Shown: positions 46,755-59,367 of the stretch, piece by piece
How positions within the stretch are numbered: position 1 is the first letter of the stretch
Layout: the number at the start of each line of letters is the position of its first letter
The notes under the pieces: generated by a model
Told to the model about the DNA's origin: nothing
Databases searched by the model: none
The model's input: the letters and a program-made list of their open reading frames with translations, nothing else
Source of the DNA: Batrachochytrium dendrobatidis JAM81
Taxonomy: Eukaryota > Chytridiomycota > Chytridiomycetes > Rhizophydiales
Direction of reading: 5' to 3'
DNA: 64,000 bases
Assembly: GCF_000203795.2 (NCBI RefSeq)
Contig: NW_006281100.1
Location: forward strand, 174,535-238,534
Program-made: the position numbers and the translations under genes

Positions 46755-48866
46755 TTATTGCATGTTATGCATTAAATGCGCCATTTCCAGCAACAGCAAC
46801 TCTGTGTAGCATTCCATCTGAGGTTTGTTGAGAATACGCTCAGCAAATCGTCGTCCATTTTCGGCAATACGTCTGGCCTTGTCATCATTGTTTTTGGCCC
46901 ATTCAATCTTTTGATCCAGATCACTAAAATCCATTTCAATTGGAATATAATGTTCCCATGGAACAATCCATCTTTGGAAAAATTCATCAAAGATGGTAGC
47001 TTTGAATACTAGAGTCTGAGATTCGAGTAGCCTGAAAAATCTACCACTAAATGTGTTTCCGTCCTGTTCATTAAAGTCATGAAACATTGAAATAACATCA
47101 GCATTGTATTATTGAGCAACTGTATGTTGGATCCACTTACCACATCCAAAGCGTATTTGTACTTGTATACAGTCTCGAATGACTCGTGGCTGACTGTTTT
47201 GTATTCTTTACTGAGCTTCAGACAATCATTTGAATGGCACTGAACTGCTTTTGTAAATGCAACGTTATATAGATCTGGCCTATGAGATACAAGCGTCATT
47301 AGACGGAACCGATGTGATGTTTTCCAATTCCCATTCTGATTCCATCCACCAGTTGTTGATCCACGCCAGTATGCTTTGGGTAGTCTATTCTGCCATGGAT
47401 AGCTATCCGCTTGTGAAGATCTATGTCAATAATCGTACGATGAGTATGTCATATTTTGTCCTGGGCCTAAATTTTCAATCAAGACTTACCCTCCAGCATA
47501 AGTATAATAATAATAAATTGACGGAATCAAGATATCTCTAAAGCAGTTTGAAATACGTGCTTGTGAGATAATAGGAAGTAGATTTCTGACATTCCAGCAA
47601 TTCACGCAGTATATTAGAAAGATTAGTTAGCATGCTTGATTGATGGATTAAAATCTAACATGAACAAGCTAGTGCTCTTATGCAGCCATTACCTAGAGTA
47701 TAGTGATGACATGGGCCATTGCAGATATCCATGAAACTCGTGTGGCTGCTGGAGTGGTTGGAGTGGACTGTGAAGATGGCAGAGATCTTTCATCAGATCA
47801 AGATGAGCTTGCCCAGCTGCAGTAAACCAGTTTGGCTTTTCATCTACAATATCTCGAATCTTTTTTGAGATGGTGTTTGTCATGATTGCAGGACCATCGC
47901 GATCCATGTTGAACAAAATGCGTGGTTCATCCAAGCTATTGATGTAAATGTTCATATTTGGAACGGACTTGATAGACTGCCGTTGCAATACAAGACCATC
48001 ACAAGCATGAAAAAAATGATTACTATAAGCTCGATAAACATGGCCAATTTATACAAACTTACATTTTTCAAGAGTATATCCCAAACCTCTCCACCACTTG
48101 GCAATCCATTTTTAATCTTGACTTGAAATGTCTGGGTTGCATTTTCTTTGAGAATTGCCATGCGACGACGAAACTCATCACCGCCAAGTTGATGATAAGG
48201 TGCCAAATCTTCCCAAATCATATCATAGTCGTCAATGATGCAGCGTTTTTGTTGAGCGTTATTGAACCATTCAGCGTATCCTTTTGGGGGTGATCTCTTT
48301 AGTTTAAGTCGGTACTTGTGTTTAGCATCGTCCAGTGTTCTCGACTGTCTTGACAAGAGTGCATCCAAAGCTAAGGGTCGTTTAAATTGATTATAACCAA
48401 AATGCAACAATAATATTAGATGCATTGCGTATACTTGACAATATGTTAAAAATTCACTTACCAGTAATATTAACACTGCCCGACTATCCAATGCAAACCG
48501 TATTACCATGTTTTAGAAATCAATTGTTTATCGAGGCATACAAGTATTAGATTAGCATCTATCATTACAACCAGTATCTATCGAATCTCATGTATAGAAT
48601 CGGATACTTACAGTATCTGAATAGTTTTCAGCAATGTTCACTGTAATGCCACTAGACTCTGTTCGAGGCCCTGTTAAAGTTGATAAACACAGGATCAAAG
48701 TGGGTCAGCAACCAGTAGTTCCAATCAAGCAAGATTCGGCATACTGTTTAATAGAATTCAACATACAAAGAACTATAGTCAGTATTATCGCTTGAGAAAT
48801 CAAGGCTACGCTGCTGAGTATTGATATCCATTTTGTGGAAATCGAACATGTCTTTAAAGCATGCAT
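46755..48866 (-). CDS. GT90 glycosyltransferase, copy 2
   Basis: Eight exons: 48767-48866, 48612-48670, 48462-48483, 48063-48370, 47693-47976, 47490-47585, 47141-47420 and 46755-47063 (1458 bases, 485 residues). Same architecture as copy 1: anchor ILSSVALISQAIILTIVL, PPKGYAEWFNNAQQKR, DDYDMIWEDLAPYHQLGG, EPRILFN, KAYWRGSTTGG, IVPWEHYIPIEMDFSDL. Exon/intron positions match copy 1 exactly in phase. The last two exons and the intron between them are nearly identical to copy 3, while other parts differ clearly, suggesting gene conversion. Confidence 0.88.
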
Positions 48867-49329
48867 GGCTGGCAGTCGATCAATTGATATGAATGTATGA
48901 CCAAAAGCAAGTCTTGAATAAGCTCAAGACTTGGTACTGAAACGATCCTGATTTAAATATATTTTTTATAAATATAAATGAATGGTAAGGGAGATTGCCA
49001 AGCGAGGACAGACATGCAAAGCATTCAAGTGTCTTGGTTCAGCCATTGCACTCTATCAGACCATTCTTGTGTGCAAGACATGCGTGGCCTAACAACACCA
49101 AGAGTCTAATTTGTAGTCTTGTATTTTGTGCCGACTTGGCCAATACGACCACAAGCGACACGATAATGAAACTTTATCAACCCAAAACACATCCAGCCAA
49201 GAAATAAGTTGTAGCCAGCAGAGTCCAAGTCAGCCTATTCTTATGGTCACAAAACATGAAACCTGACATCATTCACATCGTATCAGATGAATACAACCTC
49301 AATAGTTCACTGATAGAATATTATCGTAT
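48867..49329. other. Spacer between GT90 copies 2 and 3, no gene seen
   Basis: 463 bases; a 70-codon frame at 48995-49207 has no family resemblance and is not annotated. Confidence 0.4.
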
Positions 49330-51373
49330 TTATTTAACGTCATACAAGAGACTGGAAAATTCCAGCAACAGCAACTCTGTGTAGCATTCCATCTGAGGTT
49401 TGTTGAGAATACGCTCAGCAAATCGTCGTCCATTTTCGGCAATACGTCTGGCCCTGTCATCATTGTTTTTGGCCCATTCAATCTTTTGATCCAGATCACT
49501 AAAATCCATTTCAATTGGAATATAGTGTTCCCATGGAACAATCCATCTTTGGAAAAATTCATCAAAGATGGTAGCTTTGAATACTAGAGTCTGAGATTCG
49601 AGTAGCCTGAAAAATCTACCACTAAATGTGTTTCCGTCCTGTTCATTAAAACCATGAAACATTGAAATAACATCAGTATTGTATTATTGAGCAACTGTAT
49701 GTTGGATCCACTTACCACATCCAAAGCGTATTTGTACTTGTATACAGTCTCGAATGGCTCGTGGCTGACCATATGAAACTGCTTAGTCATTTCATTACAG
49801 TCATCTGGCTCGCATTGGATTGCATCAGTCAAAGCAACATCATAGAGCTCAGGTTTTTTTTGAATCGCATCTATCATTCTCATTCGATGGAACGTTTTCC
49901 AATTCCCATTCTGATTCCATCCACCAGTTGTTGATCCACGCCAGTATGCTTTGGGTAGTCTATTCTGCCATGGATAGCTATCCGCTTGTGAAGATCTAGC
50001 CAAAGACAAAGCATTATTATGACCCATAGAAAGTTAGCTTTAAACAGAGATTGTTCAAATGGCAGTCATACAACCAGTTAAAACTACATACCCTCCTGCA
50101 TATAGATGATAGTAGTAGATGGACGGTATTAAAATGTCTTTAAAACAGTTTGATATCCGCGATTGAGACAAGATAGGAAGTAGCATACTGTGCAAGGCAA
50201 TCGCACACTCAGCCTGTTAGTACAACAGCAATTCATCTAGTTTACAGTAAATCTAAAAACACAGTTTACCGAGTATAAATATTGGACATGGGCCATTGCA
50301 GATATCCATGGAATTCGTGTGGTTGCTGGAGTGGTTTAGTAGGACTATAAACGTGACAGCTATCTTTCATGAGTTGCAAATGCTCGCCTCCATTAGCCCT
50401 AAACCAATTTGGACTCTCGCTCGAAAGTTTGTTGGGATCGGCTAGTGCAGTGACCATTCTAGGACCATCTCTATTTGAATTGAACAGAATGCGAGGTTCA
50501 TCCAGCTCGTTTAAAACAAGATCCATGTCACGAACTGTTTTGATAGACTGGTAGACACGAACTGTTAGATTGGTCTAGTCTTGGCAATTACCGAGTATAA
50601 CCTATACAGTCAATACTTGCGTTTTTAAAAATAGGATTCCACTTTCCACCAGCATCAGCAGTGCCGTCTTTGATATGTACATTGAAGACTCTATGAGTGC
50701 CATCTTTGAGAATATCCAAACGACGACGAAACTCGTTGCCACCCAATTGGTGATATGGAGCAAGGTCTTCCCATATAATATCATAATCGTCAATCAAACA
50801 TTTTTTTTCTATGGCACTTGTGAACCAGTCAGCATAGCCTTTTGGTGGAGACCTGCCGAGTTTAAGTTGATATTTCTGCACCGCATCTTCAAGCGTTGTT
50901 GATTGACGCTTTAATAGACCTTCTAGACCTGAATGCTTGTCAAATGAGTAAACATGTTCATTCAAAGTACCATCAGCTGGCTTGCCATTCAATATCCAAC
51001 TTACTAGGATCATTCGGTTTGGATGGGTCGGCTATCTTTTGCTGCATCATGGTCCCTAGATACATATCCTCAATGTTAGTACTAGTTATCAAGCATAATG
51101 AAACAATAGAATCAAGCGCCTGCATGGCCATTCCATAGCAGGTAATTGAATATTGATTCTGTAACACTTGCGTGAATACTGATGGAAAGTTTAGCCGGTA
51201 CAAGCCATGGCTTGACCAAATATAATCTACAAACCTGTAAATGGTGAATTCTGTAGCATCAACACAGTCCTGACCAGAAACATTGCTGCGATAGCAATAG
51301 TAACCAAGACAGCAATTCCTACTCCTCGTCTATAAGTCTTGTTGCAGCTCCTCACGTTTGCTCTGGTGTTCAT
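49330..51373 (-). CDS. GT90 glycosyltransferase, copy 3
   Basis: Seven exons: 51235-51373, 51005-51055, 50621-50928, 50270-50547, 50092-50187, 49716-49995 and 49330-49638 (1461 bases, 486 residues). Anchor VGIAVLVTIAIAAMFLV, then RSPPKGYADWF, DDYDIIWEDLAPYHQLGG, EPRILFNS, KAYWRGSTTGG and IVPWEHYIPIEMDFSDL. The tiny third exon of copies 1 and 2 is missing. The third intron has a GC donor (AAC/gcaagt) at the position where copies 1 and 2 have GT (AAT/gtaagt). The C-terminus diverges after the shared ELLLLE. Confidence 0.88.
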
Positions 51374-52051
51374 GTTGCTTTTCCAAGTGGTAGTTGTTAT
51401 GATTTATGTATTGCACTTGGTAGACTACTCGAGTATTCCAAATACTAATGTAGCCGTATTTACGCAAAATGGAGTACTAAAAAGTGCATAATAAAATACC
51501 AGTTTCATGACATGATTGGTGTCAATTCCTACCCAATTCACTGCTCAGAATTGTAAGCGAGCTTTTAGTTGGTCAGCTATTTTCACATAAAAATTCAACC
51601 TTTACACTACAGCTTCAATCTATTCCACACTCTTGACTCTTATTCAGCTCTCCTATTCAACTCTCTTGTTTTACAAACATGGTGACAATTGTTGCAATCA
51701 TTCCGTCTTGAGCACAAACGTATCAGAGTTGTATCGACTTTATCAACCTAATATTTGCATTCAAATGAATTTGACGATCGTACAATGCATGGCTATGTCA
51801 AAACAAAAGGTTTTGCAAGTATAGTTTGATTATATTCATAATGGGCGTTGTGTTTAAATATTGGCTGCATTCGCCTATTAGAAATTGGCATCTTCAATTC
51901 TTCAACTGCTATTTATCCCAGAGCAAAGTTGTGCAAGATAGATAAATAGGAAATATTATCAGTACCATTTTTTAACTTGGGTTCAATATAATGGAAATGG
52001 CTTATCCATCAAAATTATTTCATTTGTGATTGTAACACATAGGTGAATATA
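51374..52051. repeat. Spacer with repeat-family copy (about 51455-51900)
   Basis: AGCCGTATTTACGCAAAATGG, GTGCATAATAAAATACCAG, CATGATTGGTGTCAATT appear in order at 51452-51540, followed by GGTGACAATTGTTGCAATCA and GATCGTACAATGCATGGC, all shared with 61850-62270. Confidence 0.6.
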
Positions 52052-53852
52052 TTACGGAAGCAAAATAAGAGCATTCACAGTTTCATCTCTTGTCTGCTTT
52101 AGAAATGGAACCAAATCTGTTCCACCTGTTCCTACGCAAACCCTTGATGAGCTCTCGCCTGCAGCTGCGGCTGCCTTTTTGGCTTGCAGAACAATGTACA
52201 TGGCAGTAAGACTGATGTGCGCGTCTCTAAATTGCTTGATATTATCGACTGCTCGATTGAATTGCACAACAGCTGTATTGTCGTCTCCAGAAAGTGACGC
52301 TATGTGTGCACGAATAGAAGGGCCGTTGCCAAGAGCGCGTAGGAAGTTTTGATGATCTTGTGAGAGTGATTCTCGCATCTCAAGCATTGGATTGACATAG
52401 TGTGGCTTGGATGGAAATCTAGCTGGAAGACTGCTTTTAGAATCAGTAGAAAATGATGGATTGGATTCATTTAAAGTGCCATGCATAGGTACATGGTGAA
52501 TGTCGAGTCCAACATCGAGTGTATGGATTAACGGGCTTTGACCAGCACTAGCGCCAGCATACTTTCTCCAGGTTCCAATCAAGCCTTTGGGGTTGGGAGT
52601 TTCCAAGTTGACAAACTCGTCCATCTAAAATTTGAGCAAATAGTCAAGATGAGTCACAAATTATGGCAATGCCAAGGTATGATCCAGTCTACCCACCTCA
52701 GTAACCCCTTGATAAAACACCCCATTAGGAACATCTTGTGAGTTTTTCGAGCCTCTAGAATAATGACGAAATCGATTAAAGAATATATCCGCATCGCACT
52801 TTTCATACATGCGTTTCAGAAGAGCGGTTAAACCCTCGGTAGCATTTGAAATTGTATACAATGCGGAAACTAGAGCAGTGTGATCTTTATCTAAAATAGC
52901 CTGCTGGGCATCTACTAATCCTTTAATGGCCGGTGCTCCTGCCGCTTCAATCGCCAATGGCACCAAGTAAAACCATGCTTCATCAACTGTTCCGGTGAAT
53001 GTATGAGATATAGCAATGTTGCTAAAAATATTGAACAAGACCTGATTAGCCAATCTATCAAGCACACTCTAATGTATCATTGGCTTGCATCCAACAACAT
53101 CATGCTGTAGCAACAAAGAGAAGCCATAAGCACGCGGTTTAAAATGATAGCACTCACCTCAAGTCTAGTGGGCCATCTGAATCTAGTTTGTACCAGTTGG
53201 ACAGCTCAACTGCATAGTACGACATGACTGGTTTGACAAGAAGTTTTTTGGAAACAGTTATCCAAGGAACTGCCACACTTTCCGGAAGAACAGATTCAAC
53301 CTTGTCGATTTTAGGAAGACCAATGATATACGAATGAGCAATAAATGTCAAAACCAAATGTGCTCGTTGCCATTCGCGCTTGGTTTCTAACTGGTTGACA
53401 TCCAACAGTGGTAACTAATTGATAATGGGAGAACAAAAGGTTAGCCAAGTATACAATCAAGTGGTTTTTAGATTGAAAAATCCAACCCTTCACAACTGTG
53501 CAGTCAGGTATAAACAATCGTTTAACATGACAAGATAGTGAGTTGCCACTTGCCAAGCAACTCAAAAACGATTGACAGCATGGACAGTGCAGATGCTTGA
53601 CCATGCAGAGCTCAACAACAAAAGACATGCTGCAATCCATTCAATATCAAAAGATATTACCCGTAAAACCCATGAGCGAAGACTACTCGAAATCATTAGT
53701 TGGTGTAAATGGTCCATAATATGTTCCCATGGATGAAACAAGGCAGGAAGCCGCTTCAAAGGAGGGGAGGAGAGAAACCCATTGACTGGGTCAATGTCAT
53801 AGTCTTCGAGTCTGGGAACACACTGTCCAATATTGGTCAAGAATGGACTCAT
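52052..53852 (-). CDS. BNA2: Indoleamine 2,3-dioxygenase (kynurenine pathway)
   Basis: Heme enzyme opening the indole ring of tryptophan, first step toward NAD via kynurenine. Four exons: 53661-53852, 53158-53414, 52697-53066 and 52052-52624 (1392 bases, 463 residues). Features: NGFLSSPPLKRLP with HPWEHI, WQRAHLVLTFIAHSYI, ESVAVPWITVSKKL, SNWYKLDSDGPLDL, YAGASAGQSPLIHTLDVGL, HQNFLRAL and the family end GTGGTDLVPFLKQTRDET. The His in FRDAHISLTAMY aligns with the proximal heme ligand of human IDO1. An Ala-rich segment (KKAAAAAGESSS) precedes GTGGTD, as in other fungal members. Expected to be cytosolic. Confidence 0.95.
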
Positions 53853-55378
53853 CCGAATGCGATACCAGCGTAGTCGTAAATGGTTGTAATAAAGCCAAGT
53901 GCGGTAGTTTCACCCGATAGTAAAAATGGGAACTCGAAAACTTTTAATCGTTTTATATTTGGCAAGAATCTAAATAAGCATCATGTCGGCTGAGCGGACA
54001 AGATATTCCGCCAATATCAAATAAGCCAAAACCTTTACATCGCTTTCTTGGTCCGAAAAGGGTGATGTAGGTATATGTAAATAAACGAGTCGAGCTAATC
54101 TTGAATGGAGAAGCATCAGATGTGAGCTGGATTATCATTTTACATCGTTGGTGCAATTTAATTTTCTATTGGGCTTGAAAATAATGGAATAGTTTTATTT
54201 CAAGAACGAGATGACGTTGAAATATTCAATTTTAGTCATATGTGAACTAGCAAGTGTTTTCAAGATGAGGCTAGCAAAGAGTTGAATAGTAAACCTTTTA
54301 GTAATCAATACATCTGACTGGAGCAGCCCATATATGTGCATTTAATTTTTGCATCAGTGTTGAGTAGCTGTAATGAATCCTTTCTAATTTTTATCGCCAA
54401 TCCGCACGCTGTTTGTTGAGCGGTTGGTAAACCATGTCCAATGACTTGACTGCTTGTAGAATGGAAGTTTAGAGTAACGCGCGTTTGGAAATATTCCACG
54501 TCACTGTAGGAAGCCGAAATGCTACCGCATTCAAACTCCTCTGACCAGTCTCCAAGCACAGCGACCATCATACGAGTCACACAATCAAACTATAGTTTTA
54601 AACTGCTTTGTTTAGACCTTGCACTTTGCCTTTGTATAGCCATACGTTGTACGGTCGTTGTATTCATTCATTGTAGTCCAGTAATTAGATCTACCGTTTG
54701 GATGTTCTCGATAAAAATTTGGACACATTTCTCGCCCATCTGTCTGTTACTCAGAAATTGGATTTTGTACGCAGCATTGCCATCAAGATCATTGACATTG
54801 TTGGTCGAGACATTTGGGCTTGGTAAAGGTCCATAAATAGGTTTGCAACACCTCGTCCAAGTTCTGACGACTACAAGGTTGTTGTATATCCAATTTCAAT
54901 ATCGTCATTGTCTTTTTTTCGCTTAGTTTGTATGTTTGTCATGATACCTCAAAAGTGTATTTCTTGCAACCTTGAAATTTAATCAATTTTTACAAGCATT
55001 ACTCTGAAACCCCCAGGCCATCAATAAATAGTTTAATATGTTTGTTTTCATAAAAAGGTCTGATATAAAAGTATAATTTCATATGTAAACGACATGTTTG
55101 GAATGCTAAAAATGGTCAAGTTTTTACAGCCGTATTCAACAAAACGGAGCACCGAGTATAATAAAAGTTGTGAAACGATTGCCAATTTACTGGACAATAA
55201 CTGGTTTTGAATCACTTGGTCGAGGGTTTCATCAAGTCGTTACCGTATTGGAAACATGCCAAGACTGTTTGATATTCTAGTGCCACAAATAATCTTGCCG
55301 AAACATTCAAACCCGACTTTTGTAAATTGAACTATATTCAACTATCAAACCTTTCCCAGTTCATCATTTTCATCCAAC
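53853..55378. repeat. Spacer with two repeat-family fragments (54575-54720 and 55125-55210)
   Basis: 54575-54720 has CTATAGTTTTAAACTGC, CATACGTTGTACGGTCG and CATTCATTGTAGTCC, as at 2140-2215 and 40545-40620. 55125-55210 has CAGCCGTATTCA, TATAATAAAAG, GATTGCCAATTTACTGGACA, the conserved terminal segment with deletions. No gene recognised in the ~1.5 kb. Confidence 0.5.
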
Positions 55379-56582
55379 ATGATCACTGAGGGTGTTCCTA
55401 GTTCCTACTTGGTCCAGCCTGGATTTTTGATTGTCTTTCAGTTTGTCATTGTAATCATATTAACAAATATAGCCTTAATAGTCTACGTATTGTACACTCT
55501 TTCTAAAAAAAATCAATCAGCCAAAAGCTTCAAGATTGCCATCATCTTGCTCAATATGATTGCAGTGCTTTTACAAATTGCATGTGCTTTCTCTACATAC
55601 TCTTATAGTCTTGAAGTTTGTTACCTCTGCAACATATACGAGATTTCATTGGCATTATGTCTGGGGGGAATGTGCTTACTGCAACTGGAGGTTCGGTTCA
55701 TTTTCGATATTCTGTTTTCTAATAGTCATACAGCTACATGGTCCGATTTTCAAAAAATAAAACTAAGAGCAATAGTCATCTCACTGCATCTGCTGCTGTG
55801 CTGGCCAGAGTATCTTCACAGAGTGCTCACAATCAAGGACTCTTGGTACATCACTGTAAGTAATCGCTTTACAAAACGGTTTTTTGTCACTGTTGATATC
55901 CTTTATTTACACTGCTTGAAATCTAATTAAATTTCATCATGCACTGCTTTTTGACCCTTTTTTACGATCTTAGTGGTGGATTGGTGGCTTGGGTATTCAA
56001 TCTGTTATTCTTGCCTGCTTGAGCGTATTCCAGGCCTATAGCGTCATTAATGCGCTTCTCAAGACAACTAGAAGACGATCGAGCAAATACGTGCGCATAG
56101 CGCACCGTCTTTTAATGACTGCGATCATATTGGTCATTGTATTGTCATTTGCTTCATGGGCAGCGTCTATAGGAGCCGGCATTTTATTACGCAAACCAGA
56201 TATAGAGCTTAATCGATTGGGAACGCTTGGCGACCAGCTTTCTGTCAGTGGCGTGGCTTTTGAAGTTCTTTTTGAATCAATTGCCTTGCTAGTTATGATT
56301 GATCTAGTAAGCCGCGAAAGAATGTCGGACAGTAGCAGCACTACTATGACTGAACAGTCAAGGTCCATACAGTCACACTCTAGCAGTGGTGCACACAGTG
56401 AAACCGTACTGATCACAGTGCTTGAAAAAGAAGACCGTGCACCACATGCATCTGCTGCTCGGGCTGATAGATCCAAACCCAGTATATTTGGCAACAGTGT
56501 AAATACTAGTTTTATACGAAAACTAGATGCACGATTAAACGATTTAACTCGGGGATCCACCTCCTCCCTTGATTCCAGATAG
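55379..56582 (+). CDS. Orphan seven-transmembrane protein
   Basis: Two exons: 55379-55855 and 55974-56582 (1086 bases, 361 residues). Seven hydrophobic segments: FLIVFQFVIVIILTNIALIV, FKIAIILLNMIAVLLQIAC, ISLALCLGGMCLLQLEV, AIVISLHLLLCW, GGLGIQSVILACLSVFQAY, LLMTAIILVIVLSFASWAA and VAFEVLFESIALLVMIDLV. The ~90-residue C-terminal tail is Ser-rich and ends in a basic/polar stretch. It looks like a receptor by topology but has no signature I recognise. Confidence 0.65.
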
Positions 56583-57040
56583 CATTTTGTACATTCATCG
56601 CTGCATTTACGTAGACAACATTTTTGTATCCTTACACTGGCTGCCTCTTGTTTCGTAATAAATCATGGTTAAACATTCATTACGCTTTCCTACTACCAAT
56701 TGACCACTTTTTAATCGACATTCTCAATATCTGGAGTTGCACACCGTGTAGAACCATTTCTATTAAATTGTTGGTGGGTTTGGAATAGGTAATATGAAAA
56801 TGTATATCTCGTGACATTGCTATTGAATGGTTAACAGGTCATATTGAATCAATAAATGCATGACTTTGTCAGAGTCTGAATGACAATACAGGCCAGTAAA
56901 TGTGATGAAAATGATCATTTCATGAAATAACTATTTATTATGCATTTTGGCACTTTTACTAGTAGTCCACTTATATAAATACGGCAATAATATGCCATGT
57001 AATAAATAATGGGTATGCACAAACATTACGACTTTGATAT
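56583..57040. repeat. Spacer with repeat-family copy (about 56640-57000)
   Basis: 56665-56740 (TTAAACATTCATTACGCTTTCC, CGACATTCTCAAT) parallels 40450-40500, and 56890-56990 (GGCCAGTAAATG, ACTATTTATTATGCATTTTGGC, ATAAATACGGC) parallels 40880-40990, both in the same orientation. Confidence 0.55.
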
Positions 57041-58833
57041 TTAGTGTCTAATGCTTACTTTTGGGGTGGTATGCTGCTGTCGTGCATCAAGTTCCCCTAA
57101 TAGCGTGCCTCTTGGAAAGACTATTCTTGTTGGCATAGAGTATGTTGTACGGTTCCTTTCATGCATGTCAATAGTCGGTGTGTTGTTGTTATTCAATACT
57201 ACCAGCGGCTGTGGTATAGATGATCGTGTCGAGTGAGATGCTGCAAGTGAAGCTGTTCGTGGTGGTATCAATCCCTGCCCTCGTGATACATGGGGATGAT
57301 CTCTAATAGGCACATGTGTAGAAAACGCATACGATCGCGATGATTGGCGTGGACTAATATATACTTGGGGTGTATTTCTATCACAACGATGCATGTTCAA
57401 CTGTTGTGGGGGTTGAAATTGATTATTAGGTCTTGGCTGAGTGATCGTCTCTGAATTCTGACTAAGGCGCAACGCATAAAGTGATGCCGTTGCAATAACT
57501 GCACGCTCAGCCGAATCTAGTCGCTGCTGTAGTTGTAAATTACGCTTTTCTTTTTCCATCATATACAAATTCAATGCGTGCACAACAATGGTCAAAAAGT
57601 GTGGAAATAACTAGCAAGAGGTTGAATGTGAAAATACTTGGGTTAGCTTGTTTTTATATACTTTATAAATGTATGCAGTGTACATGTTACTTACCATGGC
57701 AATCAAAATGTATCCAAAATTTAATGGTTTTTCATCCCAAAATATAAAATCAGCACATTCGCCTGATGTCAGGTTAAAATGGTACTGATCGAAACAGGGC
57801 ATGAGCATGGTTTGAATTCCTCGCACTCCTGATATCGGAAATGTCAGCACAAATCCAAACACTGACATGAAAAAGGGATCCCCATTGAATGACATTGTCA
57901 TGTACATCAATACGAGAGTATCACATAGCCATCTTAGTATAAGCGTTGTGATATAGAACAAGCTTGCCAACCCATTTTTCTATTTATAAAGTGTCAGTCT
58001 ACGTATTTGCATTATGGTGTGCTATATAAGCTCAATTCATAAGATTGGTGACCTACGTAGATAAGTCCTGCTCGACCAAAGCAAGCAAAAATAGCATACA
58101 TGACTGGAATGACAATCACAAAGGTCGAGTTTGTGCCCGAGTAGAGTATCATGACGCCAGATATAGCTGCCAATGCAAATGCAAATATCTACATTTCAAG
58201 CGAATTTGGGATTAAAAAATAATTCTTGGTTAGTATCTGGCTAATCAAGTAGTATTGAGTAGATGAATGTATTGAAATTCTATTTTGAGCATATATGCTT
58301 GTATTATTTTCAGTAAGCAACACGATTGAAAAACTCACTAAATCTACTGCGATGAGCACCAACGAGAGCCGTTTCAAAACAGCCAGAGCATGACTTTTAG
58401 AGTTGCTGTTGTTTTTGGTAGGATACGGCGGGGGATCTTCGTTTGATGGCGAATACGATGGTGGGTCGATATCTACCGATTGAATCTCGTTTGCATTCGG
58501 CTCCAAAGAAACTGTGTCATGTGTACGCACCGTATCAGCACAAACAGGCGAAATCAGTATTACATCCAAAGTTGATGAAGTACAACTTGGTTGGCAGAGG
58601 TAAGCTTGAGGTGACACAGGAGCCATATTTACAAAAGACGATTCTATATTTTCATTGGTGGGCATTGACACTACTTCAGATATAGGTTGAATCGCTTTTG
58701 TAGCTGGCCATTGCTCATCGCGACATTGGGTATCCACAGTATCATGAGCACTTGCTACAGCGTCCATATTTATGAAAGTAGAAGTTTCATCTAAACTGGC
58801 TTGCTTACTTGCACTTGCTGTTGGAGTATGCAT
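57041..58833 (-). CDS. Orphan polytopic membrane protein with coiled coil
   Basis: Four exons: 58339-58833, 58057-58188, 57695-57979 and 57041-57610 (1482 bases, 493 residues). The first ~150 residues are polar with a Pro-rich PPSYSP...PPPYP region. About six or seven helices follow (KRLSLVLIAVDL, FAFALAAISGVMILYS, TFVIVIPVMYAIFACFG, LFYITTLILRWLCDTLVLMY, FFMSVFGFVLTFPISG, FGYILIAMLFPHFLTIVVHA), then a short coil (EKEKRNLQLQQRLDSAERA) and a Ser/Arg-rich tail. PPxY-like words could bind WW domains (inference). Family not recognised; layout similar to the neighbouring 7-TM gene but without visible sequence identity. Confidence 0.62.
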
Positions 58834-59367
58834 TCTAAAACAATTTAGACAGGGTAAAACTTGAGATGCGTTTTGTCAAAATAGCACTTGAATGTCAGGT
58901 GTAATCACTACTTTTTACGATTAGTGACAACTATTTCTAATGGATTCGATTTAAAGCGCAGGTGGAACTGTATGTTCAGACACTACGTATCTCTATTTAA
59001 TAGCGAGCAACAATTATCTCCAAACAATGGATTCAATCTTGAACGCGTCATATTTTATCCATTCGTGCCAATTCATGTTGTAAAACTAGCTTCTGATATC
59101 CGGGCCAAACAGCGTGGTAAAGCCTTGGCCATGTGTTACTGTATTTACACACCAGTGTATTGCTTTTTAAAACATGAATAGCCGTTGAATTGGACGTGGA
59201 TAAGCAACCACTATGTTTCTGTTCAAGCTTGAATGGCTGGGTTGATTTGCTAATTATTATTTTATAGCAAAGCATGCTGTTTATCCTTGTCAACTTTATT
59301 CATACTCAAGCAGTCAATTTAGCTAGAACGAGTTTATTAAAAATATACTAATTTTGCATATTAAAAA
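58834..59367. other. Intergenic spacer, no gene seen
   Basis: 534 bases between two genes on the minus strand; nothing recognised. Confidence 0.4.

Noticed and set aside
48995..49207. 70-codon frame between GT90 copies 2 and 3
   Set aside because: No similarity to GT90 or anything else; likely chance.
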